A DNA stretch of 26,705 nt from contig JALLBK010000466.1 in the NCBI GenBank assembly GCA_036940085.1, positions 1 through 26,705 on the forward strand, in the 5' to 3' direction. This document shows, in pieces, positions 1-10,000 of the stretch. The notes below the pieces were generated by a model, which did not search any database, had not been told where the DNA came from, and was given only the letters and a program-made list of their open reading frames with translations. Positions within the stretch are counted from its first letter, which is position 1. The number at the start of each line of letters is the position of its first letter. The DNA comes from Discostella pseudostelligera (lineage: Eukaryota; Bacillariophyta; Thalassiosirophyceae; Thalassiosirales; Thalassiosiraceae). Position numbers and translations under genes: made by a program.

Positions 1-217
1 CTCAGGGTGACCACTAGAGAGGTACGGTTATCATTCGAGCCGAATCCGCCGGCTGGCCACTCTATCGTACTACGAACTACTACAACTACAACTACAACTG
101 TTGCCCTCCATAGATGATACTACCATACGACGGTGATGAAGCCTTCACTCGTCGTCGCTGCAGGTTGTTCAAGCGTATGGGGCAGTACTACTAGTACCCA
201 AGGCGAGAGATAATATC
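1..217 (+). promoter_or_regulatory. Upstream region of the cyclase gene
   Basis: This stretch precedes the cyclase start codon and has no convincing coding content. It contains a short run of CTACAA-type triplets near 75-100. The promoter role is inferred only from position; no core promoter motif was recognised. Confidence 0.4.
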
Positions 218-3200
218 ATGCCTCCGACTAGCAGCTCATGGCTGGACGCCACCTCGCTTCAGGCCGCACATATCATTGCCGCCGTCGGTATTGTCGCCTG
301 TCTCTCGGCCGCTGTTGGGGCAATGGTCACTGTCCGTATTATGAAAGGTCGCGGCGGCACCGGGAGCAGCAGTAACAGTGGTTGCAATGACAGAGATTCT
401 TGCAGTAGCAGAGCAACTTCTTTATGTTGTGAGAATAAAAAAGTGGTTACAGTTGCAGATGAAATAAATCACATTGACAATGGGTCAAAGATGGCTGCAA
501 TTCATAACGCTGCGGCGGCTGCGGCTAATGGACCGATGGCTAACGGATCATGCCCCTCCGCAATAGACTCTCACGTCAGCACTGCCACCACAGTCACCAC
601 TGCCTACACGTCCTCCCCCACCACCATCTGTAGTCAAAGTTGCATCCCGGAATATTCATCACAATCAGATAAGGAGCAGCATAATCATTCTAGCAGCAGC
701 GACCTCCCCCGACAGCGGCAAAGCAATAACACCAACAGAAACAGCAACGCCGCGGTTCATTTCTTGGCATCACAAAATAATAGTGATTTAGCCGATGACT
801 TACGGGAAGGCGAAGAAGATGATGGAGATGACCGTATCAATTATCCCTGCTGTTGTGAATGCTCTTGCTCCGCATGTTCTTCCTGCATAACCAAAGTTGC
901 TTCTACTGCCGGTGGTGGTGGTGCGGATGAGGGGGGTGAATTTTGCCCCGAAGAAGTGCTGTTATTACCTCCCAATCACCACCATCCACGCCGAAGACGT
1001 CGGCGGTATGCACAAACTCGTCCAAGCAGTCTTACTAGTGAAAGTGCATTTGGTAGTCTGCATGATAATCCCGACAGCAACGACAACGACCATAACAACC
1101 GTGAAGTTGAAGAAAGCACACCGTTGAGTGCTACTGCCGGTGGCGGCAATACTACTACTGGTGATGGTGGTGATGATGCTCATTTAAATTATTTCCCCCG
1201 AACAACCACCCAATCATCCAAGAAGGCATCACGTCATGCCAAGAAAGTAAAGATGTACATTAGTGAAACGGAATTACTGTTCAAAGGACAAGAAGAATTT
1301 GATGAATTGATTCTATCGGCGGCAGAAGACTCGGACAGTCAACTTGTGTTGCGACGAACNACAAGAAGAATTTGATGAATTGATTCTATCGGCGGCAGAA
1401 GACTCGGACAGTCAACTTGTGTTGCGACGAACTCGGGCCGTGTCGGCATTAGCCAATCGATTAATGACCGCTCCCGATGAGGCCAGTTGTCTCGAGGAGG
1501 TAACACGCTTGATGATATTGATGTTTGATTTGGAGAAGGTAACCTTCGGCATGGTGACTGGTTCGGAGCATTTTTATCTAAAACGGATAATTGCCAAACC
1601 GAGGAACAAGGATTGTCGTCGTTCATCGGCAAGTTCGGCAACATCCGCAACATCGTCCTCATCCTCCGATTTCGACTTGTATTGTTTAGATTCCGATGAT
1701 AAACGACCATTGGAGGGCACTGCCGCGGGAGTATGCGTCAAAACGCTCAAGGAGCACTATACACCCAACACTAGTGAGAGTCCTTTTGCCACCCATCGGG
1801 TATTCTACCAAAAGGGATACAACACTGTACTGGTCACACCCATATTAGTGAATGGGAACAAATGCGCGGGATGTATCCTACTATCCAAAAAAGTTAAGGA
1901 CGCCTTCAAAAAGTCGGAACGGGTCATCATTTCCGATATCGGATTACTGTTAGGGGCCAACATATATGCCAAACGTCTACTGAAGGAGGCAGATGAATCC
2001 AAGAAACGTAGTCGGGAGATGCTCCACTCGTTCATTCCAGCCAAGGTACTGCAGAAGATTGAATGCTATTGGGATTCCAATTCGGAGGAATACAAAAAAG
2101 CAAGGAAGCATGCTCGGAATGATTCATCGTACTCTTCCACATCCACACCTCCCAGCGATTCTGAAGAACTTCGTACCAATTCGTGGTATGTTGCCCAAAC
2201 GGAATGGCCAACTCAAGATCCTAAGAATGGCACTAAGGTCGGATCCANCCAATTCGTGGTATGTTGCCCAAACGGAATGGCCAACTCAAGATCCTAAGAA
2301 TGGCACTAAGGTCGGATCCAAAAAAGGAGGGAGGGGAATTGAAGAAAAACGGATAGAATTTCTGCGAAATTTGAATAGAGGGAATAGTGATGGTGAAGAT
2401 GATGCTGTTGGTGTGATTGTGAAGCGATCCGAGACAGACCTAATACCGTCTACAAGAGCATTGTATGCCGAGGCTGTGAAGGACGGTAAGAGATTTGTAC
2501 TGCTTGTATGTTTGTCTTTGCATTATCCGACAATTACTCACCATCCTGCTTCCCACCTTTCACATTCATCGTGTATCAGTTTGCATAATATTCACAGATA
2601 TCGTTGGATTCTCGGCAATGTCCATGCATCTGTCGCCAATCAAGATTATGGATATGCTTCAAAACTTGTACAGTAGATTTGACGAGCTCTGTGATGTGCA
2701 TGGAGTGCTGAAATTAGAGTAAGATTCTATTGCTCCTCTCGTTTTTGCCTCTTGGTATTTATCCTGTGGATACGTCTCACCTTACTTCTTGGGTTTCAAT
2801 ACCTACCTTTTTCTACTTCAGGACTATCGGTGATGCATACATTTGCGCAACGAACCTAATGGAAAACCAAGACAGTATCAGTGTTCGAAATGCCGCCATT
2901 CGAGCATTGGCCATGGCCAAAGATATGGTTTTGGAGGCTGTGAACACACAAATACCCAAATTTTCCGAAGAGTCCAACGAGAATGAGAACGTCGAGGAGG
3001 AGAAGGATGCAAATGCGGTTCCACCCTGGGTTAAATTTGAAACATTAGAAATTCGAGTGGGGATACATGTTGGAGAGGTCATGTGTGGTGTCCTTGGACA
3101 GAGATTGCCGAAATTTACTACTTGTGGGAAAGGTAGGAGTATTCAATCTCTGCATCATTTGTTATGCATCTTGCTATTCTCTAATATGTACTGACCCATA

Positions 3201-3593
3201 CCTTCACTTCTCTACTTCTCCTCGAATCTACTACTGCAACAAATAATAGCTGTGAACATGGCCGCTAGGATGGAACAAACCAGTCAATCGAATCGTATAC
3301 GTGTCACCAAAGATTTTCATGATTTGGTCGGAGATGCCGAAACGGGATGGTCCAACAAGGAGGTAATACCATTGAAAAATATGGGTGATATGGAAACATA
3401 TTTATTGGATCCGTTGGAATTACGAATTCGGGAACAATCACCAATACCAATGAGGGAAGGTGGTGGAGGAGTTGGAAGGCGAATGAGCAGCAATCAGTAC
3501 AACAGCAATATGCAAGCACTATATCCAATCAGAACAAGGAGGAGGGCGAGTGCCACAACGGTTAATAGTCGAAACAGCACCCTACGTTCATAA
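218..3593 (+). CDS. Class III adenylate/guanylate cyclase with N-terminal membrane segment and GAF-like region
   Basis: Predicted to make cyclic nucleotide (probably cGMP) at a membrane. Exons: 218-2485, 2580-2718, 2822-3132, 3250-3593, with GT-AG introns of 94, 103 and 117 nt. After removing two 73-nt assembly insertions (see separate entries) the CDS is 2916 nt, 971 aa, fully in frame. Residues about 16-42 form one hydrophobic helix, followed by a long Ser/Asn/Gly-rich low-complexity stretch. Residues about 380-570 look like a GAF domain. The segment MLHSFIPAKVLQKIE resembles the linker that precedes class III cyclase domains. The catalytic domain (about 705-910) shows FTDIVGFS (metal ligand D714), LETIGDAY (purine-selecting E754, metal ligand D758) and AVNMAARM (N860, R864). 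Glu at 754 favours GTP over ATP, but the partner position usually Cys in guanylate cyclases is Thr853, so substrate is uncertain. An acidic insert of about 30 residues lies inside the domain. The ATG was chosen as the first one ahead of the membrane helix. Confidence 0.88.
1288..1432. repeat. 72-nt exact direct duplication flanking a single N (assembly scar)
   Basis: Positions 1288-1359 are repeated exactly at 1361-1432, separated by one N at 1360. The duplication lies in the cyclase coding exon and shifts the frame by one. Deleting one copy plus the N (73 nt) restores a continuous reading frame. This looks like two contig ends with an unmerged overlap, not biology. Confidence 0.93.
2176..2320. 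repeat. Second 72-nt exact direct duplication flanking a single N (assembly scar)
   Basis: Positions 2176-2247 are repeated exactly at 2249-2320 around an N at 2248. It has the same length and structure as the duplication at 1288-1432, and collapsing it again restores the cyclase frame. The two scars delimit an 887-nt block (1361-2247) that was evidently one separately assembled unit. Confidence 0.93.
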
Positions 3594-4295
3594 AGTTATA
3601 AGTGCTAATAATATGACATACTATCGATGGCTCAGACCAGCTCTCATCCAGCTCTTATTGCATGCCCACCATGCCCATCGCCATCGTCGTTCATCATCAT
3701 CTGTCTTGCTTCAGATTGATTTTGTGAGCGCCCAATTTTTTGAGATATCTTTGGTCGCAAGTTCTGTCCTCCACTCCACTCTCCGCCACCGAAAGTTCAA
3801 CGCGCACCCTCGGAAGATCGAGGCGTCAACCAGCAGTTCGGGTAAGATTGGGAGTCTTTACTAATTGATATTCCAAATATTTTCCGCCCAAACATACCCT
3901 TTAAAATTGTGGTGATATGGACAGACGGGTGTGTGTGCCTCTGTCCTACGGAGTGTTTTTTGTGTGTGACAACTACCACATTGTCTCATTTATATGTATG
4001 AAACAAATAGAAGAAAGTAATGTGCTGTCTCAATTGGGTAGCCGTCGCATTGGTTTGTTAGGAGAGTTGGCAGGGACAGCGCGCCCAAAATTTGTTAGTG
4101 GTTTCTACTAGCAAAAGTTTTTTACCACGAGAATGAGGGGCAGATGCGTCGACCATGACGCCTTCGCGGCTGTGAGAGAAACCACAGGCAGCATCAGCCG
4201 CACTCTTCGTCATAATTCACTCTCACTGCGTCAAACGCAGCACTATCATCGACCACCCAACCCCATCGCGTAGTATCACCCCAATCATCGCAAAC
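3594..4295. other. Intergenic region between the cyclase and HMG genes
   Basis: About 700 nt holding the 3' flank of the cyclase gene and the 5' flank of the HMG-box gene. No ORF here resembles a gene. Two GC-rich sites of E2F-like character are visible: TTTTCCGCCCAAA near 3880 and GCGCGCCCAAAA near 4080. Their role is only suggested by similarity to sites upstream of other genes here. Confidence 0.5.
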
Positions 4296-5366
4296 ATGAG
4301 CTCCGACGAAGAAGATATCGATTCCATCGACGACGACGAGGAGGAGGAGGTGGTCAAGCCTAAGAATAAGCGTCGTAAGAAGAGCAAGAAGAATAAGGAC
4401 CCCAACCGCCCTAAGCGCAATATGAGTGCCTTCTTCTTGTATTCAAATGCCAATAGGGAGAGGGTTAAGACCGAGAATCCAGAGTCCAAGTTTGGTGATA
4501 TTGTAAGTGCATAGTGTCGATTGTGTGTGTTGTCGTTGATCGGCCTCTAGGCGGCTAGATAGATACCCGCTGCTGCATGGCGCTGCTACTGTGTTGCTGT
4601 GGGCTGTGGCTCGTGTTTGATGTCGACGCTGGTGGGCACCACGAGAACAAGGCCTTCACTCTCTCTCTCGCGGGCGTTCAGCATTGTCTGCATGATCCTG
4701 CTGCTGCCCCGTCGTCGTCGTCATGCCCTTCGCGAGCCTACGCGCAGTCTCTCTCTCGCTCGCCATGATGCTGTTATGGGTTGTCAGCTTGTGTTGAATG
4801 ACCCATCGCGCCATTTTCAAATGCCCCCTTACGATTTCACCTTCACTCATTCTCACTAACTTCATCCCCTGTGCGCCTCATCTCTTCATCCATCAACAAA
4901 CGCTCCCTCCTCTCTCACTCCCTACGTATAGGCCAAGATTCTCTCTGTGGAATTCAAGCAAATCTCCCAATCGGAACGCGATCACTGGGATCATCTCGCG
5001 GCACAAGACAAGGAGCGTTACATGGCCAGTATGGAAGACTATGTCGCCCCCTCGGATTCCGACGAGGACGACAGTGACGATGATTCCGATGCCGGTGGCA
5101 AAAAGAAGAAGAAGAAGGGCTCCAAGAAGAAGAAGAAAGATCCCAATGCCCCCAAGCGGAATCAGAGTAGTTTCTTCTTGTATTCCAATGCTACCCGGAA
5201 TGATGTCAAGGCTGCCAATCCCGAGGCGAAATTTGGTGAGATTGCTCAGATTATTTCGAGGCATTTCAAGGCATTGCCCGATGAGGAGCGTCAGTATTGG
5301 GATGGAAAGGCGGCCGAGGATAAGGTCCGTTATCAGAGGGAGATGGAACGTTATCGTGGATCCTAA
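4296..5366 (+). CDS. HMGB-like protein with two HMG boxes
   Basis: Non-sequence-specific DNA-bending chromatin protein of the HMGB type, expected in the nucleus. Exons 4296-4502 and 4932-5366 join in phase 0 (642 nt, 213 aa) across a 429-nt GT-AG intron. The N terminus is acidic (Asp/Glu run, residues 4-18), then a Lys/Arg-rich stretch. Box 1 (about 34-105) begins DPNRPKRNMSAFFLYSNANR and continues over the intron with KILSVEFKQISQSERDHWD. A spacer with an acidic/Ser run and a Lys-rich run follows. Box 2 (about 139-210) begins DPNAPKRNQSSFFLYSNATR and includes the matching SRHFKALPDEERQYWD. Both boxes keep the Pro, Phe-Phe, Trp and Tyr positions of the fold, and they resemble each other closely, as expected from an internal duplication. 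The gene ends shortly after box 2, with no acidic C-terminal tail. Start: first ATG, directly before the acidic tract. Confidence 0.94.
4503..4931 (+). other. Unusually long intron of the HMG gene
   Basis: GT-AG intron (GTAAGT donor, TATAG acceptor) splitting HMG box 1. At 429 nt it is over twice the length of any other intron in the window (74-195 nt). It has a CT-rich 3' half and a TCTCTCTC tract near 4660. No snoRNA boxes or coding ORF were convincing. Confidence 0.85.
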
Positions 5367-5899
5367 GAACGAGATGAGATGATGTGTGTGATCATTGAAC
5401 ATGATACTGATTCGAAGAAGACCATCGTCAACCCGCCACCCCACCCCCACAGCATAATATTCGTTTTTCATTTTGGTAACGAGAGAGAAAGAGAGAGAGA
5501 GAAGTGCTCTAATTGCGTAGTAGCATAACATCATGATGTCTAGAAGAAGGATGATGAGTGTTTGTTGTTGATCCATCGTGTGTGCAATAAGTGTAGGAGT
5601 AGTTAGAACCATCGGTCTACCTAGATGAAACAGGAGTATCTCCCCGGCCTAGCGCCGATAATGGTCTCCTAATCCTCTCACTGATGATCACATCTATCAC
5701 GCGCTATCGATTCCTCGACATTCCCATCCCTCTCTAGTTAGTTAAGGTTGCGATCACGTGCAACATCCTGATGTCTAATCCCTCTCTCCATCGCATGGTG
5801 AACTCTCTATTGATATCCATTCACATGCACACGCACACCTTTGTAGTGTTAATCGGAATCGTCATGCATCAGATGATGATTGATGATGATAATTTACCA
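5367..5899. other. Convergent intergenic region
   Basis: About 530 nt between the 3' ends of the HMG gene (+) and the Aven-like gene (-). It should contain both 3' UTRs. No gene-like ORF or RNA gene was seen; a GA-rich tract is annotated separately. Confidence 0.55.
5481..5503. repeat. GA-dinucleotide simple repeat
   Basis: A run of GA dinucleotides interrupted by one AA, lying about 115 nt downstream of the HMG stop codon and probably within its 3' UTR. Confidence 0.85.
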
Positions 5900-6703
5900 T
5901 CATGCGATCATGTCGTCAAGCCATGCTTCCAAATCTTCTTCGTTATCGTCCTCTGCTGTTCCTCCTTCGGCGGCTACTGCTCCTGCTCGATCTGTCGCAC
6001 TAGAATCACCCTCGTCGGATTTCTCTCCACCACGTGCTGCTAATGTCGGTTTGGATTGCTCTGTGTCAGCTTCCGACACAGTCAGCCCTTCCAACGCATA
6101 ATGATCATCCTCATCATCACGAATAATACAACGTGATTCCTCTCGTAATTGTGCCAGAGTCTTCTTTTCATTCTCACGTCCTCTTCCTCCTACTCCCAAC
6201 CCATATCGATCTTCCAAATGTCGTCCAATGTAGTGTGGCAACTGCAATCGTTGATGTATGGGTATTTGTTTGAAACATTCATTTAATTGTTTGATGTCAA
6301 TGAGCATGATGTTTTGTTCGGGTGATACTCCTTGCTGTTGTTGATGTTGTTGCTTCTGATGGTGATGTGATTGTGATCTATCCATGGAACGGTTCAATAT
6401 CACTGAAACAAGTGCCTCACTCTCGTTCCCAACATCATCATCATCCCCCAAGAAGAAATTGTTGGTACCGTCAAAGGGAGCTGACTCCTCAAACAGCCAA
6501 CTTGTGTAATCGTCATCTGCAGCATCGTTATTAGTATTAGACTGTGTAGTGTTGGTGTTGGAGTAGCGAAAGGAATTGTCCCCATCGACAATGATCTTTT
6601 TGTGCTGGCGTCGACCACCGCCTCTGCCTCTGCCTCGTCCACCGCCACCGCCGCCACCTCGTCCCCTTGCGGCGCGATTGCGTTCCACTTGCGACCGGCC
6701 CAT
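5900..6703 (-). CDS. Aven-like RGG-box protein
   Basis: Single-exon 267-aa protein. Residues 1-32 are an Arg/Gly-rich (RGG) region, as in RNA-binding proteins and in animal Aven. Next comes an acidic segment with DDDYTSWLFEESAPF (about 63-77), a Gln/His tract, IDIKQLNECFKQIPIHQRLQ (about 135-154), and a C terminus EEDLEAWLDDMIA. From memory of the family, animal Aven also has an N-terminal RGG region, a mid-protein helix of the form D-x3-L-x3-L-x3-LP-x3-RL, and a C terminus close to ELEDWLDSMIS. The order of these four elements is the same here. Animal Aven is about 360 aa, restrains Apaf-1-driven apoptosis, activates ATM, and binds G-quadruplex mRNAs through its RGG region. Which of these roles would apply in a protist is unknown. 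It could instead be an unrelated RGG protein with a chance C-terminal match. E2F-like sites lie upstream, and TTI1 follows on the same strand. Confidence 0.6.
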   Translation of the reverse strand: MGRSQVERNRAARGRGGGGGGGRGRGRGGGRRQHKKIIVDGDNSFRYSNTNTTQSNTNNDAADDDYTSWLFEESAPFDGTNNFFLGDDDDVGNESEALVSVILNRSMDRSQSHHHQKQQHQQQQGVSPEQNIMLIDIKQLNECFKQIPIHQRLQLPHYIGRHLEDRYGLGVGGRGRENEKKTLAQLREESRCIIRDDEDDHYALEGLTVSEADTEQSKPTLAARGGEKSDEGDSSATDRAGAVAAEGGTAEDDNEEDLEAWLDDMIA

Positions 6704-7065
6704 GATGATTATATATGCGAAGAAGGTCTTGGATATGGAGGCAGAGTTGGCGTCGTCGGTCGCAATAGTAAGTATCTATTGGTATTGATATTGGTATTGA
6801 GTATTGAGGTGGTCAAGTAGAGGCGAAAATTGCGGGAAGACGGAGTGTGGTGGGGTAGGTGGCAAAATTTGCTGGGACGCGGTGCGTGGGCGAAAGATAT
6901 GTTTCTCCCGCCAAATTCACTGCCACGTGTAAGAAAAGAATGAAAGTAACGCCTCTCCATCCTCTCGATCGTCAACAATGAATTCCCAGTCCAACAAAAG
7001 ACGAAGCTTTAAGAGGATGCATCAGACATTGACGACTGTGAATCATGTAGGTATTATGGGATATA
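6704..7065 (-). promoter_or_regulatory. Promoter region of the Aven-like gene, overlapping the TTI1 3' flank
   Basis: About 360 nt between two minus-strand genes. It contains CGAAAGATAT (6891-6900) followed by CTCCCGCCAAA (6905-6915), an E2F-like site about 190-210 nt upstream of the Aven-like start. A tandem TATTGGTATTGA motif lies at about 6777-6802. A 39-codon plus-strand ORF at 6978 has no support. Confidence 0.5.
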
Positions 7066-10000
7066 TTATAGCTCCTGCTCGGGAAGACATTCGATGAATT
7101 CCAGGAGTTCGACAGCCTGTTGTGAAAGAGTGAAGTCTGAACTCCGTCTTGTGTAGTTGTTGGATACTGTCATACTTGTTGTTGAGGTGGATGATGACAA
7201 AGTCAAAAGAGGATTGCAAGGAAATGGCTTGCCCGAGAGCATGTGCAGTTCACGCCATAAAACATCCGAGTCCACCAGAATCATCGCCTTCAATGCATTT
7301 GTTGCTTCTGCTCTAATGATACCCCGAAATGCCAACAGAGGGAGGAGCATCGTTCCGGCAGTAGGGATTAAGCCCGCCAGGCCATATCGACAGTCTGACT
7401 CAAATGCACATTTCAAGCAATGAAGGAGAGCCAGCAATAAAGATTGTTTTTGTTCAGAGGACGTTGATGGCTGATGTGGATGGATTCTGCTATTGCTTAA
7501 AGTCGGTAGAAGGTCCGACATTAAGGTGGCAAGGATGGGATACGCATCATTCTGAAACCGATCTGCGAAGAATCCATCAGAGCTCAAGCATAGTTCAGAG
7601 ATGATGGAAAGAAGCTTTGACATCAACACTTCTAGTCCAGCTTGAGAATGGTAACCTTGCGCTTGATCAGCGGCCATCATGTTGCGTACGGATAGTTCAG
7701 ACCGTGATAACCTATTCGCGGACCCAAGAAATGTTGAAGTTGATTTGAGTCGGGCAATGATCGGTGGCCAAAATTCAGCAATTGCTCGAAACAAAGGGCT
7801 ATCGGCAGCTTCTCCGTGCAATTTCTTTTGCAGTGAACCAATCTTTCCGAGTGAATGAAATCCAGATCGTATTGTTTCGCAGCAAATCACTTGTAATTGC
7901 AGATTCGAATAGCAAAGTAAATAGCAGCATCGAGAGAGAATGGTGTTGATAGCATTGACTTCTTGCATGCATATCGTTTCGTCTCGATCATTCTCTCGCG
8001 CATTATGACTTTCGTCGAGTAGAAGCGTTTCGTCAGTAGGCTCTGTGTTGTCATTCATCGTTGATTGGAGGGCAGTAATATCATCGTCGAAACAATCATC
8101 ACATGCGTGTCCGGTGGATTCAGCAAACAACTCAAAGTCAAGCCGCTGAAACGGATCACAATCCTCCACTTCTGGTATGACTGGCGTAGATTTACTCAAA
8201 TGCACGTCGATTGATGAATCCATAAAGGTGCACATCGATTGAAGCACTCTAGCTGCATCCAATACACTCAGATTTGTCATGGAAGGCTGCCGATCCAAGT
8301 AACTCAGCAAGGAATTCAACAAGTTGCTTGCCATTGATACATGCCCAATGGCAATTGGTACAGTTTCATTCGATTCACTCATGCTGACTGTTGGGCTTTC
8401 ATTGTGTATGGCAGAACGAAGAATAAGGTCAACTACCCCCACACATGATCGTTCCATCGTCATTTTTCCAACCCCATACTTTCGAAATCTCAATGAGAGA
8501 ACATCAATCAAGTAGTCGAAATTCGATGCAATCAGCGAAGAGATATCATTATACCCGATCGAACCTGTGATATCCTGGAGAGTAGCGATGGCGGCACTCT
8601 GGACCGTTGAGTGGTTGCCAATGGGCGATGCTCGCTCCAAGATGGGAAAAAGTAGGATTGGTAGGTGAAATCTCATGTTGCCACCAAGTACTCGAGTAAA
8701 CTCGCGTATGACGCCCATCATCACCGAAATTAAGACAGCATTGCTATTCATGGTTGACGCTGATTGATGTACAAATTGACCTTTGCTCGTTGCGTCGCCA
8801 CTTTGCAACCGACCTGATGTTCCATTTTCGACTACCTGCCCTTTCATATGGTCACTAATTGACGATCCTGTGTCTAACACGGTCGGTAATGTCCACAGGG
8901 AATCGCTAACAATCAAAGGCAGCACGGAGGATGCCAGAGAGGAGAATATATGCATCGAGGAAGTAGACGTTGATGGTTTGGAAGGCCCACATATTCCTCT
9001 CAGCAGTTCGGAGACAAAGATGCACAGTCCAGACCATTGCTGCCGTCGATCTATTCCTTCACGCTGGTCACTACATGATTGAGAGTAGGACTCAAATATT
9101 TCAGAAATGCAATCGTCAATTAGGAAGGCGCATCTCTTCGCCCCAAGTACTCTGGCAAAAATGTGGACTGTTGTGCTTGCAGCACCACCAGCCTCGTCTC
9201 CGAGGTAGAGGAAGCGGCAGTTACAACTTCTGCTGTCTCTATATATTGCAATTTCTCTCGCTTCGGGAGATAAGGTGGAGTGTATCGAGGTTATTTCATT
9301 GCAAGCTATGGTGTCAACATCTGGCGCGAAGAGAACTGTGAACATCAAAACAAAAGACTGTGAGCTGAATACAGATCATTTGTCATAAGCAACATGTGAG
9401 CGCAACGACTCACCTGAAAATGCTTGTTTTACTATTTTCAATGCTTCCGTGCAAGAGATGGCATGTCCAATATCACTCTTCCTCTTTTTCCCCGATGACG
9501 ACCAATCTAAATCAAAGTCGCCACCATTTAGCATACTCCGAAACGATATCAAAAGATAACCATTAATGAGTCGAAGGTTATGACGCACTTGCATCTCTCT
9601 CCCAGTTCGAGCAAATGTTGGCAACGGTTCCATCAATTCCAGTATTGTCGGTACAATCGTTTGGCTCAATTGCTTTTTCCACCCCTCACCGTAATTAATG
9701 GTCTTGTACGAATGCAGGATATTGTACGAGAAGCGTTTCAATTCATTATCATCGTCTCCTTCATCTCCAACCATCATCATCAAGCAAATTTCCAAAGCCT
9801 TTCTCTCGAGTGCTTTATAATTGGATTCAGCCCATATGGTTCTAACATGGATCATTATGGTTTGAGAAAGGTACAACCCACTTATTTGCACGTCCTCGCA
9901 GCGGTTTGTGGGCAGCAAGCTGAGTAAGACCAAAAGAGGACCGACCAGACGATTATTGACTTCAGTCTTTAAATCTTGCAACTTTTTTTCCTCCTCTTCA

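Noticed and set aside
1288..1432. Reading the 72-nt duplication as a genuine tandem duplication within the gene
   Set aside because: It is separated by an N, breaks the frame, and an identical-length case occurs at 2176-2320, so an assembly cause is far more likely.
4503..4931. Intronic snoRNA in the HMG gene
   Set aside because: I found TGATG-like sequences but no correctly paired C/D or H/ACA boxes with terminal stems.
4798..5382. Long ORF in another frame over HMG exon 2, Arg/Pro-rich, and a matching minus-strand ORF
   Set aside because: The HMG-box frame is clearly coding; these are compositional shadows.
6978..7097. 39-codon plus-strand ORF ending inside the TTI1 3' end
   Set aside because: Too short, no homology recognised, and overlaps the coding end of the TTI1-like gene.
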